Of a stretch of DNA of 64,000 nt, positions 1 to 11,999 are shown piece after piece (position 1 is the first letter of the stretch; every line of letters starts with the position of its first letter). The notes beneath the pieces are model-generated. The model was not told the origin of the DNA, made no database searches, and was given only the letters and a program-made list of their open reading frames with translations. A program made the position numbers and the translations under genes. Source of the DNA: Myrmaecium sp. VS I D KN 1 (Eukaryota > Ascomycota > Dothideomycetes > Valsariales > Valsariaceae); NCBI GenBank assembly GCA_019775845.1, contig JADQAV010000018.1, forward strand, positions 1,231,958 to 1,295,957, written 5' to 3'.

Positions 1-530
1 CCCCCCCCCCCCCCCCCCCCCGACCCCACTTCCCGCCTAAAATATGCATCGCCAATCACTGGGTTGGTTGATAGTTACCGCAATCGAGTGAAGATCGAGC
101 GGGATGTCAAAACGTGAAAAAAGGTGTTTCGTCGGTGGTACTTAAGAACAGAAGAGATCGAGGGGCTGATGCAGATCTTTATGACCTTGGGTACTAGATC
201 CTATCAAATTTCCAATGCATGTGATCGCAAAAGATGCGCATAGGTAGAGGGGGAAAAGCCAAACACCCGGCAAATCTGGAGCAACGCAATAAAGAATCTC
301 GACATGACGTCAAATAGTCGCAGGGATATATTTTCATCTATTCGTTGCCTGAGGTCTTGTTTTGCTTTTTGGGGGGGCTATCATCAAAATCCATTCCATA
401 ACCTAAATGAAAATCTGCCATAACCGCTCGTAAAACACGTGTCAACGTTCCGGGACGCCCAACATTGGCGGCTCCCGATCCTCATTACAACACTAACTCT
501 CAATGCCTTCAACCAGAGGTGATCAACCAT
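1..530. other. Window edge and 3' flank of eEF1B-gamma, no gene
   Basis: The first 21 bases are a pure C run. It is not the TTAGGG-type telomere repeat of filamentous fungi, so it is more likely a contig end or an assembly artefact. The rest is unique sequence lying downstream of the minus-strand eEF1B-gamma gene and should contain its 3' UTR. I see no coding frame of quality and no RNA gene here. Confidence 0.5.
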
Positions 531-2102
531 CTACTTGAAGACCTTGCCGTCGGCCCACTCGTAGGTCTTGCCGTTGGCCTCGATGGGCTTGTCCCAGGCC
601 CACATGTCGTTGACGAACTCCTTGTCCTCGGCCTTGGTGGGGTCGAGCTTGGTGAACTCGTAGCTCTCGTAGTCGGGAGCGACGTCGAAGGCGGGGAGAG
701 CCTCCTGGCCGCGGACGAGGAAAGCACCACGGACGATGGAGTCGTTGGTGACGCCGTAGACGGAGCAAGCACCGAAGAGGTACTTGCGGCTGGCCTCAAG
801 ACGGGCGAAGAAACCGCCTGGTAACAATGTTAGGACGCGCACTCAAAATGCATCTCGCAGGTGGACTTACCGATGAGGTTGGAGGTCATGAAGGTCATGG
901 TAAGCTCGTCGTTGTACTTGTAGTCAACGCGCCAGAGGGAGTACTCCTCGAAGTTGGCGTTCTCCCAGAACCAGGGGAGGGCCTCCTCACGGGTCTCGGA
1001 GTTGGAGTATTTGCGCTTCCAGTCGTCAAGGTTGAAGGTGGGCTTGCCAAGAGCCTCGAGAGGGTGCTTGGGCTTGGGGGCGGGCTTGTCCTCCTCTTCC
1101 TCCTCGCGCTCAGCGGCGGTCTTGACCTTCTCCTGCTTGGGCTGCTCCTTCTTGGGGGCGGCCTCCTTCTTGGGAGGAGTGTACTTGACGGCCTCCTCGA
1201 TCAGCTCGAGCTTGCCAGCAATGGCGGAGTAGATGGGCTGGTTGGCGATGGTCTCGAACCAGCGGGTGACGTTGGGGTGCTCGGACCTCCAGGCCTTGTC
1301 GAAGACGTACTGGAAACCACGGGAGATCATGAAGGCGGAGAAAACATCGGCGAGGGTGACACGGTCACCGACGAGGTAGGTGTTGACGAGGAGGTGCTCC
1401 TCAAGAACACCAACCTTCTTGTTGGTGGCCTTCTGGGCGTCCTCAACGTTCCTCTTGTTGTAGGGGTCCTTGCCAACGAGGGGGCGGAACCAGCCAGCGA
1501 GGGAGGGGAGGACCTCGCTGTTGGCGAAGGACATCCACCTCAAGATGGAGGCATAGTCCTGCTTGGTCTTGCCGAGAAGGGCGGTCTTCTCGTTCTGGGA
1601 GGTCACTGTAGCAGGTTAGGGACTGCCAGTCTTGCGGATGTAGTAAATTCGACGTGAGGAGCGGGGTAAGATCAGAGTGTGAATACAATGTTCTCAACAG
1701 AATGTTCAGACAGGGATAACAAGATGCTCATCTTTTCAGGGCTACAATGTCGCTGCGCACGGGTGCGGGTGGTTGATAAAGGAATAAACACATACAGTAG
1801 ACAGCGATGGCAAGGACCTCAGAGAGGACGAAGTTGTCAGAGCCGACGAAGGTGGGGATCTTGCCGAGCTTGTTGTACTTGTGGTAGTCGGTGGGGACCT
1901 TGGGAGGCTCGGTGTGAACGAGCTCGATCTCAAGGTTGTTCTCCTTGGCGATAGCCCGGAGGACATCGGTGCGAGGGTTGCCCTGGGAGGTGGCATGTCA
2001 GTGGTGGTGATCGCCATTGCGGGGCACGCCTGTGAGGGAGAAGGCTTGTGGTGTTGAGAAGTGGATGCATACCTCGTAGCCGTAGAGCTTGCCGAAGGAC
2101 AT
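531..2102 (-). CDS. TEF4: Translation elongation factor 1-gamma (eEF1B-gamma)
   Basis: This is the gamma subunit of the eEF1B complex, which recharges eEF1A with GTP in the cytosol. Four exons are inferred on the minus strand: 2073-2102, 1796-1982, 871-1605 and 531-817. All splice sites are GT-AG, phases agree, and the product is 412 residues, the usual length of the family. Residues 1 to about 215 form the glutathione-transferase-like part (N-terminus MSFGKLYGYE). A Lys/Glu/Pro-rich linker covers about 215-254. The C-terminal EF1G domain follows (PTFNLDDWKRKYSN, then FEEYSLWRVDYKYNDELT) and ends in EWADGKVFK. The start is the only ATG that yields the GST-like N-terminus, in a 10-codon first exon. 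Codon use is strongly C-ending, as expected of a highly expressed gene. It is divergent from the uS9m gene. The family assignment is firm; exon ends are inferred from phase and family similarity. Confidence 0.95.
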
Positions 2103-2475
2103 GTTTATGGTGAAGACTGGGTATCAAAGATTCGGAAACGGCGAAGAAACGGAGCGACCTGGTCGTGGTGGACAGGCGGTGCAGATGAGGTACGAGAAGA
2201 GTGAGGAGAGAGAAGAAGAGGCGTGGATGAGGGGAAGGCGACAAAACTTGTGCTCGATGGAAATGGAACTTTTTCTTGCGCGCCCACCTTCGCTAAAGAC
2301 CGTCACTGGCGCTCTTGGCGGGCTTGGCATGCCGCTCTGCCGCCAAACCTCAATTCACGACCGCCGACCTGACGTTTCCGCGAACATTTTGGGCCGACCA
2401 GCACCATCACCACCACCACCACCGCCCTTCCTCTCGCCCTGCCCTGCGGCCACGACACCTCCCTTGGGCACCTCA
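2103..2475. promoter_or_regulatory. Shared divergent promoter region of eEF1B-gamma and uS9m
   Basis: Only 373 bases separate the start codons of two divergent translation genes, one cytosolic and one mitochondrial. The interval must hold both promoters and 5' UTRs. It contains a CAC/ACC-rich run near 2400-2425 and no clear TATA box on either strand, which is common for housekeeping genes. Shared regulation is an inference from the layout. Confidence 0.55.
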
Positions 2476-3571
2476 ATGGCGGCTCCAGGCTTCTCCCACG
2501 GCCTCCAAAGGGCTGCAAGATCGCTCGCCCGTCCTTCGCCGCTGTGCAGCCGTCTCAATCCGCACCTCCACCGCACCGCTCTTCCCCTTCGACCAGCTGC
2601 TTCCTTCTCAGCATGCGCCGTCAGACGACAGGACCTCCAGGCCTTGGGTTCCCATGACATGATCGTGGCGGCCCCCGCGTTCGACTTCGATTCCCCAAAG
2701 TTGAGATCAGCCGACTTGTATAAATACCGCGTTGTCCCCGAGTCGCCGTCCTACTTCAGCGCCATGCCCCGATACACCGACCACCTCCTCGCGCTCGAAG
2801 CAATGCTCCGCAAATATGAGACGCTCCCCACTGTCGAGCCCGGCAATGCGCCGAGAGTCGCGTGGTTGCGGCTGCCGGAGTTCAAGGCCATGGTGGGCGA
2901 GAATAAGGTCAAGTCTGCAAGATATCATAGGATTCTGGCGATTCTGCACCGGTTAAATCACATCCACCCGGGCCTGATGCCGGATGAGGTCACGGAGATG
3001 ATGCAGAAATACAAACGGCACATCCAGCCATCGGAGCAGTTGCGTCGGCCGCAGGAGGTGAATGAGTTTGGTGTTTCCAAGGGTGTGGGAAGGAGGAAGA
3101 CCTCTTCGGCCGTTGCCTTCTTGGTTGAAGGTGAAGGCGAGGTCCTCGTGAACAACAAGTCATTGGCACAGTGGTTTGGACGAGTGCATGACAGGGAGAG
3201 CGCTATGTGGGCGTTGAAGGCGACTGGAAGACTGGACAAGTACAACGTATGGGCGCGTGTAGCAGGAGGTGGAACCACCGGCCAGGCTGAGGCTCTTACT
3301 CTGGCGGTTGCGAATGCATTGTTAGTACATGAGCCTGGCTTGAAGCCGGTTCTGCGGAGAGGTGAGTTCTGCGTTTGCTTTATGTTCCCCACGGCGCTGT
3401 TGAAGTGCTTCTTGTGGGAGCTACATTCCGAAACGGCCTCTCCCCACTATACTGAATGTCAACTGACAATGCTCAATAGCTGGCTGTGTCACCCGGGACC
3501 GTCGTATTGTGGAGAGGAAGAAGCATGGGCATGTCAAAGCCCGCAAGATGCCTGCCTGGGTCAAGCGTTAA
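2476..3571 (+). CDS. MRPS9: Mitochondrial small-subunit ribosomal protein uS9m
   Basis: This is a component of the mitochondrial ribosome small subunit, encoded in the nucleus. Two exons are inferred, 2476-3361 and 3480-3571, joined in phase by a GT-AG intron of 118 bases, giving 325 residues. The N-terminus is rich in Arg, Ser and Ala without acidic residues (about residues 1-55), as expected of a mitochondrial targeting peptide. Residues about 60-195 are the fungal mitochondrial extension. The ribosomal S9 domain begins near residue 197 (SKGVGRRKTSSAVAFL) and ends in the diagnostic Arg/Lys tail VKARKMPAWVKR at the stop. The open frame extends upstream of 2476, but the ATG at 2476 is the first that places the targeting-like sequence at the N-terminus. 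It is divergent from eEF1B-gamma. Confidence 0.93.
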
Positions 3572-5559
3572 GGAAGGCCCGCAGCGCTCGAATTCGAAGA
3601 AGAGACATCTCATTCAGCTCCTTATTCTATTCCGCATTTCACATCTACCTCTTCATGTATACCAGCCTTTTTGCGCCTTTTGCCGTTTGTTGGGCATTCT
3701 GGGTGTCATGTGTATCAGCCCGCCAAGCATCAAAATGTATCATTATGTGTTAACACGAAGACCAACGGTACCCTCAATGAAGGGTTACATACAAGGGGCT
3801 AACTGACATCACGGCGTAGCAGCACTGTACCGCTTTGGTGTATTATTTTTTGGCATGATTTTCTAACCAATCTTCACAGCCTCACCATTCAGCTTCGCAC
3901 AGTCAGAGGGACATAATATAGCGTTGGAAGTTCCACAGACTCGAGATCAACTTCCAACGTCGATTCGGCGCCTTCAGCATCCTCCAAGGCGCGTTCACGC
4001 CCAACTCGAAACCCTAGGTCATACGCTCAAACGGTGCCCAGACAGGGGAAAGGAAAAAGAAACGAAAGAACGAGCGCGACCTCGGCATCGGCGCCAAGAA
4101 GCATGTACACAAAAAGCATCCATACACCGCAACCCGACTGGCAGCCTCGCGCAGGCGACAACGCATCCCTCTCACCTCCACAACTCCCACGCATCTCACT
4201 GAACCTCAAACCTCACCGCCCCACCGCCTCACCCACTGGCCATTCCCCCTCAGCCTCCCCGGATCAGCAGAAAGGCCACAGTCCCAACCTGATGGGTCCG
4301 CATCTCTCGCGGATTGCTGCCTTGAGCAGAAAAAAAAAGAAAGAAAGCAGCCCAAGGTGCAAGGCGCCTTCCCACCCCCTTCCTCACGCCACATCTAAGC
4401 AAGCCACGGGGCAACAGCCCGTCCATCCCAGCCCGTCGGAATCAGCCCCCGGATGGCGGGCCGGCGTTGTTTTCGCGTGGTACCGGCCCCCAAAATACTT
4501 CCCGCACCCTCGACCGGGCTGGTTAGGCCGGGTGATCCGCGTACGAGTTTCCTATTTGCTTACGAAACGGGAGGCTGAGAGATTCCCTGCGTCGCATCAT
4601 TAAAGGCTATTTTGAGATACCTTTTCGGTCTACTAAATGCGTGTAGGATTTACTGTGCTAGCCGGTGTATTGAACGTGTTAATTCCTCCTTGTCCTAAAT
4701 CTCCGCTGATACTATACACTTCAACCCAACCCAACCCAACTCAACGGGCCCTCCGACACGGAGCGGCCGAGTCCGAGCGGATATGTCAAGGACGGGCTGG
4801 CCGATCAGGCGTGCGCGCGTGTAACCTTCTTCTTTTCTTTTCCTTTCTTATTATTCTCCTTCTCTTCCCGTCCTCTTCGCTAGTTTGTTAGCACAGCCCC
4901 CTTTCCCCTCGCTTCTCCCGACGTTTCAGAGGGAAGTCGATGCAGGGGCGGTTTTGCTTTTTCCTCGCCTTGCGTCGGGGAAGAGAGATGCGGTTGGAAG
5001 GAGGCTGGGACTCGGGGGCGTGACGCTTTGAGGAGGGTTGAGGGCGTGAGGCGCGGGGCGGGTTTTTCTGTGACTCTCCTCTTCCCTCTTGGATCACTTG
5101 ACATGACATGGCTCTCTCACTGTTGCCTGGGGGAGGGAGGAGTGGAGAGTGGAGGGGGCGCGCTGTGGATGCAAGAGAAAGTGGAGGGAGGAGTGCAGAG
5201 ATAGATGTCCGGATCGGTGGTTGGAATTTGGATCTTGGAGTCGAAGGTGTGAGCATGTCTTTTTCGGTGTATGTTTGTTGGGTTAGTATTATATGTATGT
5301 ATATCTTCATTTTTCTCGTCGCTGTCATTGGGGGTGTCGGGATTTAGGATGAGTACCTTGTCTATCTATCCATCGTTTTTTGAGGAGCACCTTTTCCAGC
5401 TACTACTCTTGCCTATTTATGTACGTCTATATATGCTCTCATCCTAGTCCCACGCAGGTTTGGTCTTCGATTTAAGAGTCTTAGTTTAGCGACGGCTTAG
5501 GAACATATCTATCTTCTATATCGATTAGTCCGTGCAGCTTCTGGACTGGATAGTATATA
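3572..5559. other. Intergenic region downstream of uS9m, no convincing gene
   Basis: Open frames exist here, the longest at 4034-4603. They begin at non-ATG codons or are rich in Pro/Ser/Arg with no recognisable domain, and look like chance frames in GC-rich DNA. The region contains the 3' UTR of uS9m, a small perfect hairpin at 3922-3959 and a short run of CCCAA units near 4725-4740. I see no tRNA or 5S rRNA gene. Confidence 0.4.
3922..3959. repeat. Perfect 11-bp inverted repeat (hairpin)
   Basis: CGTTGGAAGTT at 3922-3932 is followed after 16 bases by its exact reverse complement AACTTCCAACG at 3949-3959. The structure lies about 350 bases past the uS9m stop. It could be a hairpin in the transcript end or a protein-binding palindrome. 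No poly-T tract follows it, and its function is unknown. Confidence 0.6.
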
Positions 5560-5714
5560 CAGTGTATTCCCATCGCCGGTGGTTAGCTTGCGCCATGCGT
5601 ATGGCTTGAGATCCTGGTTTACACGAATGAAAGACCGTCCCGAGGCTGTTTTTCACTATAATAAGACGTGTATTATGCAACGCTAACCACCAGCTGCGCC
5701 AATAGTATACACTG
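5560..5714. mobile_element. Putative MITE with terminal inverted repeats and TA duplication
   Basis: The left end CAGTGTATTCCCATCGCC followed by GGTGGTTAGCTTGCG is matched in inverted orientation by the right end at about 5672-5714, which reads in reverse complement CAGTGTATACTATTGGCG and then GCTGGTGGTTAGCGTTGC. Both ends are bordered by TA, the target duplication of Tc1/mariner-type elements. The element is about 155 bp and has no coding capacity. A related inverted-repeat sequence sharing the core CCGGTGGTTARCTTRCGC lies at 30251-30432. Family assignment is inference. Confidence 0.5.
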
Positions 5715-8700
5715 TAGGTTCTCACCAAAAATCCGACGAAGACGAGAAAAAAGTAAAGATGAAGGAATGAAAGGAAAACATAAAGGGAGGTCAAAACGAA
5801 GATGAAAGAGGTCCATATCGAATTGAGCTATTTCTCGTCCTGCCTTCTCCACCATGCTGTCCTTCCATAATATATTCTCCCCACCGATACCGTTCGGTTC
5901 TTCCCTCCACATGGGCGATTGAATTTAATTTAGTTCTACGAAGGTGGCGCTGTGAAGGAGAGGTAGGGGACTCTCGGTATCTTGCGTATCGTTGAGGCAT
6001 GAAAGGTATACAGCTATTTAAGTTCATAGGACGACTTAGATTAGAAGTTTAGTTATTAGAGATCAATTCTCATACGGGATAGGGCGGTTCGGCTCGATCC
6101 GGTTTCCAGTGTCTCTATGATAGTGTTCATCTTGAACTCTGACTTTCTTAGGGGAGAAGGGGCGTATATCCAGTAAAAAAGAGGGAGAAACATCGAAGTA
6201 TAGTTACTTAGAATAAGGGGATGGGGCAAAGCGAGGGGAGGTCACTTCTTTAGCGTAGGTATATTGGCTTGCATGGAACCTAAGATTGAAACCTGCATAG
6301 CTTTGCTGCGGGAGTAAATTTACGGAATTGAGATGACAATTTCTTATCACTTTTAGACCATTTCATTATCTATCTTTTCCATCTTTCTGCTCCTTGTAAG
6401 CGAGCGGTAAAGCGAGCGAAATCAAGTACAGAGCCTCTCACCTTTTGAGGCATCATGAAAATGAACACAACAAGGTACAGTCCACCGTGCGAACGAGTAC
6501 AAGGGTAAAAAAAAGGTGCTTCTAAGTAGGAATGAGGCTATAGCATAGCAAGTGTGGAAAGGGGAACAGCACCTCTTTAACGCCTGCCTGATGTACCGTA
6601 AAGTCACAGAATAACCAGACAGATATGATAATATATCATACTGTTTCAAATGGATCCGGTCATTCCAAAGTACGCCCTTCATTACTGCCTAAACCAACTC
6701 TAGGATACGACATTTACCGATATATCTATAGATATACCCCATGTCACCAGACCACCCGATGAGCTTTCTGCTCGCCTCTCATTAACAGAAGTATTATAAC
6801 CCCCAACCAGGATAATCAAAAGAAAACCTAAGGCTATTATTCCTGAATAGCACCGCCTAGCCCAACGAGCACGTGCGGAAGGCTGTCCGGTATGAAGAAG
6901 GGAAAAAGAACGAAAGATAAAGAAAACCAAGTCCCCCTGTCCTCTCTCCCTCCCCACACCACTTCCTGCCAGTAGATTCGACACACAGGATGTTGCGTTC
7001 GTATTTTCTAATTATTGCCGCCATCGTTAACATCTCCGCTCTCCAGTTCGACCAGACCGCCATGGTCCTCCGTTAAGAGCGCCCGGAATGGGAGATGGAG
7101 GAGGATTATTGCAGCCCTCTCAGTACCTCCCTTTCTGTATCGCGCACCAATCAGCGACGGGGACCGTAGGAAGAGACAGATAAAGGGAGGAGAGGTGTAT
7201 ATCCTCGGAGCAGTTAGCCGTTTAGGACAAAACTATCGGATAAGTAAAGAGAGTGGTGATATAAAGGGATGGATTTGAAGGCAAAGAAAGAGGAGATCAA
7301 GTAAAGAGAAGAAAATATCATAAAAGAAAAAGAGAAAGTTAGCAAGGGAAGAAGAGCGGGGAACAAGTCGCACCGTCCGATGGTTTGGCGTCTCGTTCTT
7401 CTCCTTTTCGTGCTCAGGTTAGTTATAGAAGAGAAGGAGTCGGCAAGAAGGAGAGAATAGAATAGCGAGATTGGTACAGGAGCATATGCTATCACTATCA
7501 TCATTATCGACATAATACGCTCAAGTCCCTCCCCTCGACTTTTCGAGGGGTTTGGTAAGGTCCTGTCAGAGACATATATAAAGATCATTCGCTAACCAAT
7601 CTTCAAATATACCCATCCATCCGACAAGGTCCTTTTCCTTCTCTCACCTTTTTTTTCCAAATCGAAAACATACATCTCACTCCAACCCCCTCCCATTCTC
7701 CTCCTCCCTTAAGGAAGAAAACAATGCCAATAATCCCTCTCTCTCCTTCTCAAGTGCATATCACTCCCACCGGAGCAAACTCCGTCCCTTCCCTCCCCCA
7801 CTCCCTCCTCCCTCCCCCCACTCACCCAACCCACACATCCAACCCGCCCACTCTTTCCCATCTAATGGAGTTCAGCTGAGCTGAAAAACGGTTCGCGCTG
7901 GCTCTGCCACCGGCGATGCCACCGGCGTTGGCGCTGGCGCTGGTGTTTGGGAAAAAAAAAAAGCTCCGATGGTGGGTGGCATGGTGGATCGATCGAGGTG
8001 CACTGGGGCTGAGGCTGAGGCGGGGTTGGAGGGGGACGCGGATCGGCTGCGCGAAGGAACGCGAACACGAATGCGAGGGACGCGAGGTGAGCAATGGGAA
8101 TGCGTGGAGTGAGAAGATGGTTCAGCTGAAGAAGAAGAACTCGAACTGCCCACGTCCCACATCCACGACTTGAACGGTGGTCTATAGTGAACGACCGTTG
8201 AACCTATTTACCTTATTTGGACAGGATGTCGAAGTCACTTCTCTCTCCTCTTTTCCTCCCCTCTACAGCCCTATAATCGCTGCCTCCATTCCTCCCCACC
8301 AGTCTACCTTCCCTTCCCTTCTCTCCATACATACTCTCCAAAGAAGAAGAGAAAACAAAAAGATAGAAGAGCAGGAAAGTGAGAAAGAAAAAAGTAAAAA
8401 TCTCGACGAGTGATAGATTACGTAAGCGGAGGACAGACACCTCGAAATTCTGTAGAAACAGGAAGCATCAGACCGGACACTCATCCTCCCCCTTTCCCTC
8501 ACCTTTCCTTTCTTTTCCCTCGGGGACTCCGACAGATCATCTCCCAACCACAAGCCACGAAAAGAAAAAGAAAAAGCAAGCAGGAAAAAAAAGCAAGAAA
8601 GAAAAAAAAGGGGATGTCCTTCCCAGCATCATCTCCGAACGCGAGCGTGATGGTACCGTGCCGTTCATGCACGCGCGCATTCCGTAACGTATGTATGTAG

Positions 8701-11700
8701 TTCCCACCAAAGTGGTGATGCAATCCGGCGTATGGGCATGGAAGCGCTCGGGATCTTCGCACGGGCTTTCTATCCACCTTCCCTCCCTTCCTGCGTTGCG
8801 TTGCGTCGCGCCCTATAGGGCGGACGGGCAGGAAGGAAGGATGGAAGGAGTTGAGCCTTGTGAGCCTTGGACCTTGCGTCCGTCCGTTCTCAAGGCTGAA
8901 CAGACCCTGGTGGGGGGGTACAAGGTATTATCATGAACCGGGCACGCAGTCTGTTAGGGCAGCGAACGCAATTTCCAAGGGGGGGAAAGCGCGCTAGAAT
9001 GCTTCTCGAAGGATGTGAAACGGGAACTTGGAAAGGGGAGGGGGGGTTCTTTTTTTCTTTCTTCCATGCGGGCTTCTAGAAGGACGCATGGATGGACGGA
9101 GTGGACGTGGGTTGGTGTTGGCTTTTGGGCGGGGAGGGGGGCTGGCAGTCCTGCAATTTCGTTTGGTGATGGCTTATCAATCGGATGGACATCGAATCCA
9201 ATGCTGCGCTGGGCTGGGCTGAGATGGATGGGTGATGGATGATGCATGCATGCATGCAATGCACAGGTCTGGGGGATGTGCGTGCGATTTTGCGGGCGAT
9301 CTCTGCTTCCGCTTCCCGAGTCTTCTGCTTCTCCGGCTGCTGGCTCTCCCTCGTCTCAACGGCGATGATACCGTGCGAGGAAGGGCGCGGCGAGGGTGAG
9401 GGTTCATGGCGATGGTGATGGACGGTAGAGGACGCAAGCAAATGCCCTACCTTTGACAGGTCGAAGTCGCTCTCCCCCTCGGATCCGAATGGAACGAACA
9501 CACATGCAAGCCCGCTCCAGCCCCCCTGCAGGAACGGACTCTTGGCCGCCGTTGTACACTGCAAGTCCACGTCCCTAATGCCGCCGATTGAGGGGGGGGG
9601 GGGGGGTGTCTGCCTGTTTCAAAGAACGACGGACGCAGGCATCTCATGATCATCATCATCATCATCATCATCGCGCGCATGGCGAATCGCGCATCGCGCA
9701 TCGCGGTGATGATGTTGATGCGGGAGGATGGTTGACGTTTCGAACCGACCTTCCTTCCTACTGTACCCACCACAACGGATCCCACCCACCCACCGTTGAT
9801 TCGCTTGGCAGGCATTGGCAGGGCAAGCAAGCTCATGCTTCCCCTTCCCGTCTTCACACCAACGCTGCCATGTCTGCCTTGCCCCGAGCGGGTGCCCGTT
9901 CCGTTGCCCCGGAATACTCTCTTTCAGCGACAAGCCCGACAAGGAAGCCCGAGGACGGTGGTGGCTACGGATAGATGGGAGGTTGCGAGGGTGGTGGTGC
10001 AACACGCGGAAGTCTCTCGCGTGCGTGCATGCGCGCGACTGCATGAATCGAACCAATGCTGTTGCTACAGTACCTCGTACTGCTATACCTAGATACCTAT
10101 TACGTGTGCGCTGCTCTACTCCGTATGTATGCTGCGCGTAAAGACGGATGTTGGCCGGTTGGTGATGCAGTTCCTCTTACGGATACTCTGGCGAGATGTA
10201 CATATACATACTTCCTTGTATCTACAGACCCCTCGCCGATGGTTGCGGGAAGGAATGGAAAGGCTGCGGATGAGGCTAAAGTAAGGCACCGCCCTGGACC
10301 CCCCCTGCTTGGGCACGCTGGGAGTGCTGGGACGCGGGATGGTGGATGATGGCGGCGGATGCGGACGGGATGATGACGGGATGGGATGAGATGCGATGCG
10401 ATGAGATGAGATCGGATATCTGAGGATTGATGGCTGGCTGTATGCCAGGTGGGGGATGAGGCTCATTCATTCACTCGTTTATCATCATCATCATCATCAT
10501 CATCGGGGTCGTTTCGCTGGGCTGAAGAAAGAGAGAGTGCAATTCCCTGTCGCAATCCATCCATCCATCCATCGGTTTTCTTGCATTGACATTGGAAGCG
10601 CGATGGATGGACGGAGGGAGGCCCGGCCGCGCACGGGTTCGTTTTAAGGCTGATGATTCGAATCGGACAGGATAGGGATGACGAAGACCCTTCCATCCCT
10701 CCTTCTATTCTTCCATTCTTCCATTCGTCGCCCTTCTCCCTTTTTCCTACACGCGCTCAGGACCCTTTATCTACAGTACTTAGGTACCTATCGCCCTCAT
10801 CGCCGTTGGCGTTGGCGTTGGCGTTTGGCGTTGGCGCCAGTGGCTAGGTACGTAGTCGTCGTCAGAAGCTGTCGTCGTCAGTCGTCAGTTCGTCAGCCCG
10901 TCAAACTTGCGCACGCGCGCTTTCTGTCTGCCCTAACGGTGGGGCGGGCGTTTTTTTGTTTTTTGCGACGTGCCATGGGGCGTGCGATTTTTGTAACCTA
11001 GGTAGGCTCAAAGAATGGCACGGAGGACAGCTCCCGGACGAGGAAGGGGAGGAGTGTCCGGAGGAACTTCGGCAGGCTGCCCGGGATCGAGCGTGCGGGT
11101 TGCGGGTCGCGGATGATGAGGCTGTGGATGTGATGTGATGGTACCTGCAGGTAAGGCTGGCTGGCTTGTAGATGAGTCTTGTTCCCCGGTAACTATCGTA
11201 CTCTCTCGTTGTCGCCATCGCCATCGCCGTCGCCATCGCCTTCGCCGCATAAGGACGCCCGGATCGGGATTGGTGGTGGTTTGGTTTCCTGGGTTGCATT
11301 GTTTGATGGCCATGGAGTTCCCCCTTCCCCTCCCCTGCCGCCGCCGTCGCCGGGTCGCGTTTTGCAATGCGAGCGATTGTAATGCAATGCGCGCACCGAC
11401 ATACCTAGATGTTGCGACTTGCTACGGTGAACTACGATGATGATGTACGGAGGATACCAGCGGCCGAAACGTCCGGCGCCCTTCGATCTCTTCCTGTCGT
11501 CATCACCATCATCATCATCAGCAGCATGTCCGCTGCTTTCCCAACAGCTCGGTTGGCACGGGCACGAGCGAGAGCGTTGAAAAGGGCGCGTGCATTAAGG
11601 GGAGGAGGAGGAGGAGGAGGAGGAGGAGGGAGGTCGGAACTCCCTCCCTCCCTCCCTACCTCCCATCGGAGGGCCCGCGCCATCGGACCTGAGGCAGGGC

Positions 11701-11999
11701 AGACAAGATTTTGGCCGCCGCCGCCATCTGTAGATCTGTAACGGGCCTGGGAGTTGTAGGGAATGGGGGCTAACCTCAGTAAGGTCGCAACAGGAAGACC
11801 TCGGAGCCCCGCCGTATCGGATGCTGATTTTCTCTCCTCTCTGATCCCGGCGTGTCGGGCTAGCGAGGCGCGACGGCGCGGCGTGCCATGCCATGCCAGG
11901 TGGTCGAGCGAATGTGAGCGACTGGGCTGGAGGCGCCCGGGCTTTGGTCACCCACCCTTCGGAGCAGCCCAGGGCATGATGGGCATGGGCGTTGCTGGG
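5715..11999. other. Gene-free stretch of about 6.3 kb
   Basis: No frame in this stretch shows a recognisable domain or good fungal codon use over a useful length. Short frames are made of low-complexity or simple-repeat translation. Several microsatellites are present: a CAT/ATC run near 9645-9674, an ATC run near 10481-10504, a GATGCATGC-type run near 9239-9260 and a GGA run near 11600-11630. Motifs of the kind TAGGTACCTA, typical of intergenic DNA in Sordariomycetes, recur. A long non-coding RNA or an extended promoter of the 14.86-kb gene cannot be excluded. Confidence 0.4.
9645..9674. repeat. CAT/ATC microsatellite
   Basis: This is an uninterrupted run of about nine ATC triplets inside the gene-free stretch. 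It is probably length-polymorphic. It is followed by GCGCGCATGGCGAATCGCGC, a GC-rich partial palindrome. Confidence 0.8.

Noticed and set aside
1-21. C homopolymer as a telomere end
   Set aside because: It lacks TTAGGG/CCCTAA repeats; it is more likely a contig or assembly edge.
4034-4603. 189-codon plus-strand frame
   Set aside because: It begins at GTG, has low-complexity Pro/Ser/Arg composition and no domain or splice logic.
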